From contig NC_088780.1 of the NCBI RefSeq assembly GCF_958450345.1, positions 94,376,226-94,440,225 on the forward strand: 64,000 nucleotides of DNA. The letters are read 5' to 3'. Under the pieces are notes generated by a model. The model worked only from the letters and a program-made list of their open reading frames with translations, had not been told where the DNA came from and ran no database searches. Source of the DNA: Calliphora vicina. Lineage: Eukaryota; Arthropoda; Insecta; Diptera; Calliphoridae. This document shows positions 23,601 to 36,700 of the stretch, piece after piece. Position numbers and translations under genes: made by a program. How positions within the stretch are numbered: the first letter of the stretch is position 1; the number at the start of each line of letters is the position of its first letter.

Positions 23601-24533
23601 TATATAAGAAATTTGGTGGTGGCACTATAGTGGAAAATAGTTCTCACGGTCTGAAGAGAAATATGGAGTTTATGGTTGAAGCTGCCAAGAAAACTGGTGT
23701 CCATATTGTGGCTGGTACTGGCCATTATGTGCAGGATTTGCAGGAACCCGATCATGTTAAAATGAGCGTAGAACAAATGACCGATTTGTATTCAAAGGAG
23801 ATTATAACTGGCGTTGATGTTGAGGGTGTGGGTATGGTGAAATGTGGTTTTATTGGTGAAGTTGGCAGTGTTTATCCCATACACGGTAAGTTTTAAAAAT
23901 GAAACAATTAAGAAAATAAAATTTGAATTTGATTTTTTTTAAATCAAAGATTTCGAAAAACGTGCCATTAAGGCTACTGGTGAAATTCAAGAAGTTTTAG
24001 GCTGTGGTGTTTCCTTCCATCCGGGTCGTGATGCTCAAGCTCCCTTTGAAATTATGCGTTTGTATTTGGAAGCCGGAGGGAAAGCCAATAAATGTGTTAT
24101 GTCTCATTTGGATCGTACCATCTACGATATGGATCAATTATTGGAATTCTCAAAATTGGGCTGTTACCTACAATACGATCTCTTTGGCACTGAGTGCTCG
24201 TTGTATCAATTAAATGTAAATGTCGATATGCCCTCCGATGCCCAGCGTATTAATAATCTTATGAAACTCATTGACGAGGGTTTGGTTGATCGCCTTCTTA
24301 TGTCCCATGACATTCATACTAAACATCGTTTGGTAAGTGTTTTTTTATTATTGGTATTTTAGTTTTATTTTTTTTATATAATAAATGGTTTTTAGACTTC
24401 TTATGGTGGCCATGGCTATCATCATGTCCATATGAATGTATTGCCTCGCATGTTTGCCAAGGGCTTATCTGTGGAACAAGTTGAACAAATGACTGTTGTC
24501 AATCCCGCCAAATGGTTAGAGTTTAATATTTAA
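20627..24533 (+). CDS. Phosphotriesterase-related protein (PTER), four exons
   Basis: Metal-dependent amidohydrolase-fold enzyme. Exons: 20627-20645 (only MPIVQT plus one base), 23370-23885, 23950-24332, 24396-24533, giving 351 residues with all junctions in frame. The predicted metal ligands of the family are all present: H22 and H24 in THEH, E170 in IGEVG (the position of the bridging carboxylate), H202 in FHPGR, H231 in SHLDR, and D299 in SHDIHT. YGGHGYHH near the C-terminus and NPAKWL at the end are also typical. Length matches animal PTER (about 350). The tiny first exon is supported by a strong GTGAGT donor and by restoring the conserved VQTVLG...LGRTLTHEH start. Mammalian PTER is reported to hydrolyse N-acetyltaurine; the fly substrate is not shown here. 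The first intron (2.7 kb) holds three transposon relics. The Drosophila counterpart is, I believe, CG18473. Confidence 0.93.
20911..21247 (-). pseudogene. Tc1-family (DD34E) transposase relic in PTER intron 1
   Basis: Minus-strand translation gives FQQDNDTKHSTRVV, the second-D motif, and after a frameshift APTQSEDLNLIEILWEIVDR, which is the PxxSPDLNPIEnLW motif carrying the catalytic E. Stops and a frameshift lie between them. Termini were not identified. Confidence 0.8.
21274..21835 (+). repeat. mini-me-like repeat, copy 1 (near full length)
   Basis: Starts TTTTTATACC, then ATAAAGTATATATATTCTGG, GCGGAGTCGATTAAGCC, a GTCTGTC tract, about 200 bp of conserved body, a poly-A/T stretch, and ends CAGCCGAATATAGCTC then TCTTACTTG. 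A TA-rich tract, a conserved core of about 35 bp and a GTCY tract is the layout I know for dipteran mini-me elements (relatives of DINE-1/Helentrons). Non-coding. Confidence 0.75.
21850..22680 (-). mobile_element. hAT-family transposon relic
   Basis: Both edges carry many repeats of AAATATGC(T) (about 21865-21950 and 22562-22680), like the subterminal transposase-binding repeats of hAT elements. Between them a minus-strand fragment encodes the hAT C-terminal dimerisation motif (22150-22329). An internal duplication of about 75 bp (22287-22434) repeats the CATCAACTGATGTTAT segment. Exact termini and target duplication were not resolved. Confidence 0.65.
22150..22329 (-). pseudogene. hAT transposase C-terminal dimerisation fragment
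   Basis: Minus-strand frame from 22329 to a TAA at 22150-22152 reads PITSVDVERTFSMYKNVF, then SNRQRFLFENLSQYFVVYCN. This matches the hAT signature SxxxERxFSxxKxxx...R..L..e.l...l.i..N. No upstream RNase-H-like catalytic region was found in frame, so it is a truncated relic. It is opposite in strand to the host PTER gene. Confidence 0.82.
22681..23369. other. Rest of PTER intron 1
   Basis: No element or exon recognised; ends in the acceptor TTCTCAG at 23363-23369. Confidence 0.5.
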
Positions 24534-25412
24534 ATTTATTTGTTTATGTACGTTTGTTGTTTATTTTTTTGTGTTTAGATTTTAATATACATAGATATAT
24601 TTTCTCATTGTTTTTAATGAAATTTTAAGTTTTAAATTAAATAAATAAATTCTTAATAATGAATTTATATTCGTAATCCATTTTTAAATGTATCGGATCA
24701 CAAAGCAATATTTTCATACATAATTTTTTTTATAAATATTTGATAAATTTAAAAATTGATTTTGAATTAGGTTTTATATAATTTAATTAATAAATATCAA
24801 GATTAAAATCGTATTGCAATAAACCTACGCACTTTTTATATAATACATAACTGGATGTTTATATCAACATCATATTCCGTGATAGAAGTTTAAAGTTTCT
24901 TGCTTTAGCAACTCTGCTTTATATTATAATTGTTTCTTTAAAAAATGCACTCAAATGTTCATATCAACAAAACCAAAACCAAAAGAACAATAATAATAAT
25001 AAGAATCTATTTTAATGAGTGACTTAAAAAAAGAGAAGAGAATACAAATTAAAACTGAATGAAACTAACTGTACAAAATATTACTGATAAACACCCATTT
25101 AAAAACAACACCCTATAACATGGTTCGTTGATTCTTATTAAATTTAATAGCTTTATAAGCTTTATAATTGTCAGCTTCCCTTTGTGAACAAATTTGCAAT
25201 TTAAAAATTACTAAAACTATTATAGAATTTTAACAAGCCACCAATTAATAACAAATATAGCTAAAGGAAAATAATTTTTAATTTATTTTTTACAAAGCGA
25301 TCATGCCCAACAGTAGGGTTCACAAGTACCGCTAATCCTTTACACTCGTTAATATGTACTTTTTGTTGTTTTCTTAGTAAACAAATGTAAGTATAAAACA
25401 TAATTGAAATAT
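24534..25412. other. PTER 3' flank / intergenic
   Basis: Probable 3' UTR with AATAAATAAA at about 24639-24650, then AT-rich DNA without a gene. Confidence 0.5.
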
Positions 25413-26124
25413 TAAAAATAACACAAAAATAATGTACAGAAACTTCTGCTATCCTGGTAATGATGCAAAATTTTAATCAGAATATATTTAACAAGAATTT
25501 GTTAATACTCTCTAGGTGGTCAACTTACCACCTTATAGCTGTCAACGGATAATTTTCTGGTCTATTTTTTTGAATGCTTAATAGGTCCAGGGGTTTATTG
25601 TAGTTTAGAAAGTTTATTAATATTAATTTTGGTTTATTTATAATTGCAATTCGAATAGATCTTTAATTATTATCCATATTTAAAATTCATTTCATAAAAA
25701 ATTGCATTATTACGAAATGATAATAAACCGAACAATATCAAACGTAGGGTGACAATAAAATGAGTTTAATTAGGACTAAAAATAATGCAAAAACTATGTA
25801 CAGAAACTTCTGCTAGCCTGGTAATGATAAAAAATTTCAATCAGAAAATATTTTACAAACAATTTTTAATCACTCTTACAACACCCTATAGCAGTCACAG
25901 GATAATTTTCTGGTCTATTTGAGTTCCTAATAAGACCAGAGGTTTATTGTAGTTTATAAAGTTTATTAATATTTAGTTTATTTATAATTGCAATTCAGAT
26001 ATATATTTAATTATTATTATCCATATTTAAAATTTATTTCTTAAAAAAATGCATTATTACGAAATGATAATAAACCGAACAATATCAACGGTAGGGTGAC
26101 AATAAAATGAGTTTAATTAGGACT
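25413..26124. repeat. Tandem duplication, two copies of about 350-364 bp
   Basis: TGTACAGAAACTTCTGCT recurs at 25433 and 25797. The later landmarks GGATAATTTTCTGGTCTAT, GGTTTATTGTAGTTTA, TTACGAAATGATAATAAACC and GAGTTTAATTAGGACT appear in both copies in order. The first copy has small insertions relative to the second. Non-coding on both strands. Confidence 0.85.
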
Positions 26125-27788
26125 CCGCCCCTCAATTTATACGGTTATACCTCAAATGTATTAGTAGTGTAAATACAGATAAATAAGAAAAATATGCCTT
26201 GCTAGAAATTCTGATCACTTGATAGTTGATGCAATTTTGTAAAAATAACTTGATTTGTTTCAAATTTTATTTGGATATCCCGGCAACAGGATGCAAAACT
26301 AATTGGCCAAGTAAGTAAGTAGGTAAGTATTTTATATTAAAAATAACAAAAACTTCATAAATTTTAAAAAAAGTGATTAAGAAAGAGTAATCGAAAATAA
26401 AACATCCTAATTTATATAAATAAAGTTACTTGTTTAGTTTTCTGTTCACCTATTAGTTTGTAACGTGTTTTCTTGTAATTAGCAAGTTAATTTATTTTTG
26501 TTGACACTCATAGAAAAGTGTATGGGTTAATGAGAGCAAAGACCCGCCCCAAAATAAGAGCGAACATTTTAACATAGATACTCTCTTCACTTTATAAATA
26601 CACCTCTTGGTGATTCTGTTCGACTGGTATTTATCGTGTTTTTTAACAACCAAATTTAGTGCGACGCACTACTTACTGTGTTCTAAATTTTAGTAAACAA
26701 ATTTCCTTTTTCAACTACTTGCTGTAAAGTACTGGGCTCCTGGTATTGTATATGAATTTTACAATTTGTGCTTTTAATACAGGGTTTCCTATATTAATTT
26801 TAAATTTATTACAAAGGGGACATTTTTTCTAAAGCATAAATAATAAAATAACGCAAGATTTTTAGCATTTATTTTTATATATTTTAAAATTTTATTGTAT
26901 ATATATTCTTTATATTAATTTTTCTTGTAATATTTTATAACTTTTAACTTAGAATAAAATATAATTTGTAATTATTACATAATAATATTGTTTTTTAAAA
27001 CATAAATTATACACAACAAATTAAAGCGAATAAACTATTTAAAATATAAATTTATACAATAAAACAAATGATTTTATTTTTGAAATCAAATTGTAAACTT
27101 AATTATCTAATATGTATGCATGTAAAAATTCGTCTTACAGAGAGACACTTTATATTTATATGTAAGTGTCAAAAATTAATAATTATAATTTATAAGGAAA
27201 TCAATGTACAATAAAAACAAAAAAAAAACACTTTCTTTTAATTAAATAAATAACAAAACAAAAAAGCTAATAAAACATAAAACTAAATAAAAAAAAGTAT
27301 AAATTTGTTGCAAAATTCTTTTTGTTGAAAGTTTTTCAATGGTTTTGGCACATTATAACGATAGACTGAGAAAAAGCTTTAAGAAAATACACAATTTCCA
27401 AACAGCTTCTCTTACGTTTTCTTGATTTTTAGTAAAATGCTCTTACATAGTATATAAAAATGTGTTTAAAAAAATATTTGATCGTTTCAAAAAAAGCGAT
27501 TGTTAGATTGTAGTTTCAAAAATATTTTTCGTTGCAATATGACATAAATTTAGTTGATTTGTTTTCATCTTGTTTTCTTTTTACAAATATTTCAAATTTT
27601 TGCTCAGTTTTACTTGGTATCACCTTAAATATTTATGCTTAAACTAAATTGTAGGCATAAATTGTTAATAAATAATAAAGGTTAAGCATAAAATAATAAT
27701 TGTTGTATGTATATGGTGTGGTTGTGATTGTTGTATGGTAGTGTAATGAGAATGGTAAGGTGAGTATATAAATACATACATAAGTATT
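26125..27788. other. Intergenic DNA between PTER and the Fer/Fps kinase 3' end
   Basis: No gene recognised. 26800-27300 is extremely AT-rich and probably includes the 3' UTR of the minus-strand kinase gene nearest 27788. A promoter-like motif at 26593 is listed separately. Confidence 0.45.
26585..26640 (+). promoter_or_regulatory. Orphan core-promoter-like motif
   Basis: TATAAATA at 26593-26600 is preceded by a comparatively GC-rich stretch (GACCCGCCCC at about 26541-26550) in otherwise AT-rich DNA. About 30 bp downstream lies TTCTGTTCGACT. The spacing is right for a TATA-driven start, but no coding sequence follows. It may start a non-coding transcript or be chance. Confidence 0.25.
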
Positions 27789-30700
27789 TTAATGACTATT
27801 ATCTAAACGTAATATCAGTGCATCGACGACATTATAAATTTCATCGAAATGTGGACGAGATTCTGCTTCGGCAGTCCAGCATTTTAACATTAAGCGATAC
27901 ATTTCGGGTGGTGTATTGCAAGGAGCTGGCATGCGATAACCTTTAACAAAAAATAAAACAAATTAAAAATTACATAATTTAAGAAATGTTTATTAACTCA
28001 CCTCCATCAATTTTTTCTCTAGCCTTAGAATTTGTCATTCCTGAGTAAGGTGTATCACCTCTGGAGAATATTTCCCACATCAATATGCCATACGACCATA
28101 CATCGCACAGTGATGTATATTTGCCAAAGTTTAGAGCTTCCGGTGCTGTCCATTTAACTGGGATTTGTTTCATGCCATCCGATACTAAATTTAAATAATT
28201 TATAATATATGTAGTTATTTATTTTATAAGTATTAATGGAAAATAATTTATTTACCTATGTATTCCTCTTCCTCGCGTGACATACCAAAATCGGAAATTT
28301 TTACTGAACTCTCTAGATCGACCAAACAATTACGTGCTGCTAAATCACGATGTATGCAGTTTTTAGATTCTAAATAACGCATGCCTGAAAATATATAGAA
28401 ATTTTTAGGTTAATAAAAATGTAATTTAAATTGTATATATTCGGGTTTGTCATAGAATCCAATCATTGTCGGAATCGGTTTTGACAACGACAAAAAAAGG
28501 TACATTTGACTTAGGAAATCCAATGTAATTTCTTGTTTAATCGATAAAGAATTTCGTTCTTGATCGAATATAAAACTGATAACTTTCGATTTCACGATAT
28601 CAATGTACTTTTTCTGTCGTTTTCAAAACCGATTCCGACAATAATTGGATTCTATGACAACCCCGATTCTGTCAATAGTCAGCTCCACAGCTAATAAATA
28701 GACTACTGTACAAAATACATAAACATGAACATGAGTATATTAAAATACGAATTTTAAAACTAAAATATACAAAATCATATCACAACTCCGAAACTATACC
28801 AATATCCAGACAAATAATTATATGACAAAGAAGTAGTTCAAGCTAGGGTTTAAATGAAGACAAAGTTTTTAAGTTTAGGTGATTTGTGCATCATTTTAAT
28901 ATTAGAGTATCATTGGATATCTTAGAAATACCCGAGTATGTATATAATTAAACGGATCTGCATTGGAATAAGTGCTTAGAACCAGTGAATATTCGATGAA
29001 TCGACAAAGTTTGTCTTTGTTGAATGACATTTTTCTGATTTATTTTACGTCGAATTGATAAATGATAAATTTTTAAACTGATATTCGTTGCTAAAAGGTA
29101 TTTTATTTACAGCTTCATATCTTTAAATTTAAATAAGATATATCAACATTTTGTATTCGTTTGAAAGGCCTGTATAGAATAGCCATCGTTCTATAGCCCT
29201 CGCCATTGACTGTGATGGCCTGGTCAACATCGTTCTAAAAGAAATATGGACCGATGACGCTGCCGGCCCTAAATCCAAACCAAAGAGTGACCGTTTGGGG
29301 GTGCAGTAGACACTCTTGTATCTCTTCGGGTTTGGTATCGTCCCAAATTCGACAATTTCGTTTGTTGACCGTAAAATGGGCGAAGCGCTCGGAACGTTTC
29401 CCGAACAGAAACCCATTTTGATAAAACCATTTTATCATGTGCACGTGTTGTTGAACGATATATCCGTCTATGGTGATTTGGCAAAACAAACTGAACAAAC
29501 TGTAGCAAACAATATGGCCGCTATTAAGTGTCAAGTTCGCAAGTCCTTTAGCATCACTTTGTTTACTTATACTAATTTAATACATTTTTTGTCTGACGGT
29601 ATTTTTGTTAGGACATAGGAATTTGGGATCATTACTTACTCTCTTTAATATATTAGGAGCAATATTAACATAATATACTTGAGACAATATTGACTTACGT
29701 ACAACATTTTGGAATAGAAAGGAAAAGGCATCGGTATTTACCCTTTCCAATTTGTTAAAACTTGTCATACAGGTTCCTCATGGTGATATAGAATTTCAAC
29801 TTTCTCAATAATTTTAAATTCACATTTTGTGTTTAAAGTTCAAAATTTATGTAAGCATGGTGTAAAATCTATCAATTTCAATTGTATATACCTTTGAACG
29901 CTAGTTTCAATATATTATACTAAAAATCCATTTATTTTTAGCACAGGATATTGAACCAACAAATAGCTATTTAAGTTAAGAAATTAATCCAACAAATGTA
30001 CCCTAATTATGATACTTTGGACTCGTTTACTTTAATAAAGTGGAATATAGAGCAGAGAAGAGAATAAGTAAGATTTTATTAAAAAGCTTAAACAGAATAA
30101 CGATTTTGTTTTCAATAGCTACAGTTTATTTGAAATTTAATGCCAAATGAAAACCAAAATTTGTATTAAATCTGTAGATTGTCATCCGCAAGAAAAAGTG
30201 TACCGTTTTGATAGATTCTCATATACATAAGTGTATAACAAACTTACCGGCAGCTGCATCTCGACACATGCCCATTTGTTGGCGAGTGGTTAAATTGTTT
30301 GAATTTTTACGCAAGTAATTTAGCAAAGAACCTCCTGTACAAAAGAAATTACAAACATGTTAAAAAAAAATAAAATAACAAAATTAAATGTCTACACTAA
30401 CCTGGTACCAATTCCATAACAATCATTATTGGCTGCTTCTGAACACAAATTCCAATCAGTTTCACAATATTGGGATGATCGTATTGTTTTAAAATGCGAC
30501 CTTCTTGTAAGAATTTACGCTTTTGTTCATCGGGCAAAGTCATGCGACAAGTTTTTACAGCAACATCCAAATTGGTGGACTTTAATTTTGCCTTATAAAC
30601 ATCACCAAAGTTACCCTAAAAAAACATTAAATTTACACAAATTGTTGATAATAGCTATGTTCAATAACTAAAAGTTGTTACTAGTTAGTAACAACTGTTA

Positions 30701-33700
30701 CTGGAAAAGCGTTCATTAACTCCAAAAACTTGCAAGTAGAGAAAAAATCAAATTTTAGAGAATGTTCTCTCGTTGCAAACTATTACAAGTTCTATTTTGA
30801 ACTCGTAATAGTTAGCATCATATATTTCATATTTCATATGTTTTGTGTTTTTGTTTATTTATTTACAATTTTATTTTTGTGGTGAAAGAATGTTAAAAAA
30901 AAGAATTTTCAATAAAATTGAAGAAAATGTGAGTGTATATACATTTTAAAAGGAATAAAATAAGAAAATGTTTATAAAACAATAGTTACTGGAAAATCGT
31001 TCATTTACTTTTTACTAATTTTGAGAATTTAAGAGAGTAATTTTGTAAATTTTGATTTTATTCTCTCGTTGCAAGTATTTACTGGGAAAGTAAATGAACG
31101 GACCTAATTTCTCATGATCAAAACTTACCCTGCCAATTTTTTCCAACAACACAACATCATCATTACTTAGTTCCCAGATTTCTCGACAAATGGGTCTTCT
31201 CAATATGGATCCGGATTTCACGGTAACCGGCAATTCGGATTGATATTGATGTAAGATCAGTTCTTGTATACTGGGAAAAGGTGGTCCTTCGAATCTAAAG
31301 TGACCATCTACCGTAGTTTGGACTATAAAATGTTTATGACCATTCCAGCAGACACTCAAAACAATTTGACTCTCCTCATTGCGTATGGTCTCACGTACCA
31401 AGAAATCACCCTCATTGTTGAGTAGACGTACGACTTCTTCACGTGGTAGTACACCATGGAACCACTCCTCTTCATACAAAGGACGATTAGTGGATGTGGA
31501 TAACTGAGGAAATAGAGGCACATAAATAAAAGATTAGTAATTTGTTAGGGTTTTGAATAACAAAATCTATTAGTTTAAACAATAAAAAACAACTGTACAT
31601 AAAATATTAATAAAAAAAACAATATTAAATTAATTTTATAATTTAATTAAAAGAAAAAAAAAAAATAATAAAAAAGATAATCATGCTAAAACGTGATGGA
31701 TTCAGTAACGTAAACGTTTTCATTGGACATTTTCCAAATTAGGTGCAATAAAAATGATTATTATTGTAGAAAAATTTAAAATTTTATTTTTAATGTATCT
31801 CGCTAATTCGTATTAGTTGATTCAAATTGTATATTCTGGTAACAGTTTTTCTCGCAGAGTAGGATAATTATTTGTGTATGCCAAACTCCATATACAATAA
31901 TTTCGAATTCGCTTGAATTTGTTCGCCTCTTGTATAAATTCGCTTTGTTATAAAAATTTTAATTCAACAACAGGTCATCATTTTAAAGATAATTCAATAG
32001 AAATTATAGCATTTGTCATTCAGCCCAGGACAAATTTTATGGAATCGGTGGTAAGGTTCTATAATTCATAAAATCTACTTTTTGCTAAAAAAAGTGGAAA
32101 ACTCGAACTCGACTTTAATCTAAAAAAGTGGATTATTAAAAAAGTCGATAAAAGTAAGCACGCACGAATGTCGCGTTCGGGACCGAAGAAATGCCCATAT
32201 ATAATGTCTACAATTTGCCGCCATTTGGTTATTATCTGTAAACTGAAAGTTTCTTGTACGTCTCCAAAATTAGAATAACAATAATAATTTAGATTTAAAG
32301 AACATATTGAACTTTTTGAGGAGTTACTGACAGTTAATTATACCATTTGGCTGCCAAAGAAAATACTTTCAATTATTTACCGCTAAAAATGCATAATACA
32401 CATTTATATTAATAGAATTTGTTTAAATTTATATTAAAATTCAAATAATTAACAATAGTAAAAGTACTTTTAATTGAGTATACATAGCAAATTAAGAATA
32501 TTTCTTAATTTATGGCTTTGTAAATACAGTATATGTCGTTTATAGCGAATTTACAATTGTTAATATTATTAATAAATAATTTCATAGTATGATTTCTTTT
32601 ATTATTTTTTGTTTTCAATAGAAAAGCGCTTAACCAGGTTTTCATCACAATTTCGGGGTTTTTTTTGAACTAGTTAATTTAAAATGTTGATCTTCGATTA
32701 ATGGTTTTTATCACTCGGTTTTTATGGTGATTTTTTCTTTATTATACATATTATCAGGTATGTGATGAAAATAGATTTTTAAAACGATTCGTTTTGAAAC
32801 CGAAAAAGGTGTTGTTAAAAATTCCAATTGACTTTTACGTAAATTTGTATTACATTTGTTGACAAAATTCTTTTAAATTATTTAATATTTGTCTAATGAG
32901 CTGTATTTTGGAAATAAAAAATCATCCACTACTTTAAAAATTATATTTGAAATCGAACGAAATTCATCACACTTTGAAACTGACGGATTTCTATCAATCA
33001 TTTGGTTTGGTTTTAAACCTAATCTGCTTATATATCAGCATTTTAGGTTTTAAATAAGCTCTTTCCATACACCGGTTTAACAAGCCTTCCGAACTCGGTT
33101 AACCGAAAAACCGATTTTCTAATAATATTTTTCCTAGTACTACAAAGTTCATTATAACCGAGATTTACTGTAAAGTATTAATTGAAAATTTTCCAAACGT
33201 ATTATTTTAAGCAAACAATTTAGTGGATTTGCCATAAAGAAAATTTTATCACACTTGTTGCCCCTTTATTCGAATATATTTATAATTTTTTTCTGTAATT
33301 TTGAAATGTTGTCCAAAAATTTTACAAACCGAAAAAAAATACGTATTTACTAAAAATAAAATATAAACAATTTATTTAAAGGAAATGTGTGGGAATTTTA
33401 ATTATTGTATTGCAAAGTTGTGGGAGTACCTAGTATATGTATATATAATATACAACATACATATATGCAGTATATATTTATGGGATTATGGAAATCTTTA
33501 AGACTTTTAATACTACTGCGTCACATTTTCAATAAATGCACTCCAGTAATACACATTTTGTTACGAGTACTTACATGGAACATAGATTTTGGCCTTTTTT
33601 TGCGAGCCGGCGGTTTAGGTGGCCCATTTAAATTGTTGTTATTAAAGAAATACATGGGCACATGGGTAGTATGGGAGCTACAACTACTTTGTCCGGAAGA

Positions 33701-36700
33701 GCTCATTTTTTAAATAGCATTTAAATATTCTTTTCGGACGCACTCAAGTATGTGTAACGATCATAACACTTGGAAAGTTTCCTTAAAATAAATGCCAGTT
33801 TTCTTTTTTAGAAAATGCACAGAAAATTCGCTTTTTTCTTTTATTTAGTTCACATAATACTTTTAATTGTAAGAAATTAGTATAAAAATAATATTTTTCA
33901 CACGTTTTTCTTTTTTGCTTTTCTTCTTGTGTATTTTGTTTGATGTTTCTACGAAACAACTGCTGCAAAACAACTGTTTTATAAGAGGAACAATTTTGTA
34001 TTTATTTTTGTTTTGGTTTTCTTTTTCAGAGACAACAACAATAAATTCATTAATGAAAACATAATGGGCAGTGAAATTTTAATTAAGAGATTGTTTGTGT
34101 GATCAAATTTGTTTCTCTTTTTTCTCTTATTTCAATTTATTTATTATTTTTCGAATTTTCCGTTGAACTTGTAACATTTAAGATTTTTTTTTCAAAGTTC
34201 ATGTTTTCTTTATTTTCACCGGATTTTCGTAAGTTTATTTTGGCCTTAGTGGTGCGATTTTGAGAGTGTGAAATTTTGTTTTTTTAGTATAAATATTTAA
34301 TTGTAAGAATCTATTAGTAATATTAAGGCTGCCCCATTTACATCAGGTTCGATTTGTTGGCATTGTATCAATTAGTAATAGATTATTTGTATTTTTTACG
34401 ACCTTACGAAATAAAAAGAAAAATTTAAAATAAATTTTAATTTATTTCCCCCAAATGTCTGAGCTGGATCCACGCCTTTAGTCTAGTGCTTTTTTTTAGT
34501 AGATTTTTATAAATCGAATCTTTGTAGAAAAACTTTTTGGTCATTTATTTTGTTATACCAAAAAAAGGTAAACTAATACATCTCACCACTTAGAGTTTGA
34601 CAACTAAGTTAGACAGGAGAGTTTCCGCTCTATGTATATTTCTCTATGGTTCGAACAAATTTATATAGAAAACAGTACAACATGTTACTAAAGAAAATAT
34701 TAATATATTTTTACGAATTTGCAATAGTGATTTGAATTTAACGGTCTGTAACGACTGCCTGCAACATTCATCATGTTTATAAACATGTCCATCAGTAGAA
34801 GGTTCTACTTATCCACAATGTTGATAGCATGCGGTTGATTAGCATTGTTATAAGTATGGCAGCACTAAATGTTTAAGCTGCTTACATTAACATCGGAAGC
34901 TCTAGAATTCGTATAGACTGAACAATCTAGGCTACTCAGATGCAGATGGCAGTGTGGATAAATAGTGAGTGCGGTTGCAGTAGTGAAGGAGTTTAATTTG
35001 AAGTATTGTTAAGTAAAGACATCGACTGCATTGCCAGTAGAGTGTCCAAAAAACCGGCAAATTTAAAAACCCGGTTTCCGGTTTAACCGAAAAAGTGTGT
35101 TTTTGAAAAAACCGGTTTCGATTATTGTCTTTTTAAAAAACCGGTTAAGCGGTTTCGGTTTTTGTCTTCAAAAAACCGGTATAATTTTTATTTAATGGAA
35201 ATTTAGCATTTTTAAATTCTTTATGCAATTATTTTATATCTTTTGCGAAATGTTGTCAAATGCTACAATTTTCTATAAAATAAGTCAATATTTTTAAAAA
35301 TGGTATCAAAGTTTTTCATAAATATGTTTGAATGAGCTTTACAAAATATATTTCATTAAAATCGGTTAACCGTCTTACAAAAACCGGGTTGTCAAAAAAC
35401 CGAAAAGTTAAAAAAACCGAAACCGGTTGAGTTTACAAAGATGAAAAAACCGGTTGTCCGGTTTTCGGTTTTGAATACTCTAATTGCCAGTGTAAACTTG
35501 TACATTATAAAGTGTGTGTATTTCTGCGAAATAAAAACACTGAGTGACTTTTTAATTATGTTGTTGTTGTACATTTGAATAAATAAAGAGTTCTTTCAAT
35601 TTTAAACTATTTAAATGCTTTTAGTTGCAATCAAAAGTATTAGCTTTATTTAAAGGAAATAAACCATGGTTTTAAAAGGTAAAAACGTACTATGTAATCC
35701 AGATATAGGTCAAAAATCGAAGTTGCCCTGGTTTTTTCTTCATATCTCAGCCATTTGTGGACTGATTTTGCTGATTTTAAATAGGAAACTTCTCGAAAGC
35801 ATGCCTGACAGAATTATTGAAGATTTGTAACCCGAAGATATCTGGGGTCTTCAGAAAATTGATTTCAACAGACAAACGGACAGACAGACGGACATGGCTT
35901 AATCGACTCCGCTATCTATAAGGATCCAGAATATATATACTTTATAGGGTCGCAAAATTATATTGTGGAAATTACAATCGGAATGACAAACTTATATATA
36001 CCCTTCTTACGAAGGTGAAGGGTATAATTAATGTTGGAATCATTCTGGAATTATCATAAAGTAACTACCGTTTTATAAGTAACTCCATGTAGTTACTTAT
36101 AAAACAGTAGTTACTTATACACATTCATAGGCTTAGAAAAAATATTTGCTTATAGCCCTATGTAATCGATTCAATATTATTATCGAATTTTGAAAGCACT
36201 ATTTGCGATGCGTCATAAGCTGCGTAAAAGTAGGTGAATTCATATCTTAATTTTTTTTATATGACTATTAAATAATTTTAAGAGCAAGAGAAATTTGGTT
36301 CGCACACATTTGCATGTTGCCCGGTATTTTTAATTGTTTTAGTAAAACAAACAATTTGAGAGAAAATTAATTATCATTTTAAATTATTGTATATTATATA
36401 AAAAATAACAAAAATACTCAAACAAAAAAACAAAAACATTTGCTCTTAAAAATACAAACATTAAATAAATCTTAAAAATCATATTAAAATTTCATGCAAA
36501 ATTAAATAAAATACGAATAATGTTAAGCTAAAAATTATCCAAAATTATTTTTAAAAAAGCTTACAAACAAAAATTACATGCTAATGAAAACTATAACAAT
36601 AAAAATCACAACAAAATTGCCAAAGCAACAACTAATTAAAACTAAAAAATTAATTACTTATAAACTACATTAAATTAAATTAAAAATAATGCAAATTATG

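Noticed and set aside
29129..29534. Extra kinase exon between 28384 and 30248
   Set aside because: The sequence matches Tc/mariner transposase text, is frameshifted, and the flanking kinase exons already join in frame.
34649..34660. GGTTCGAAC as a tRNA B box
   Set aside because: No A box, acceptor stem or T-arm pairing around it.
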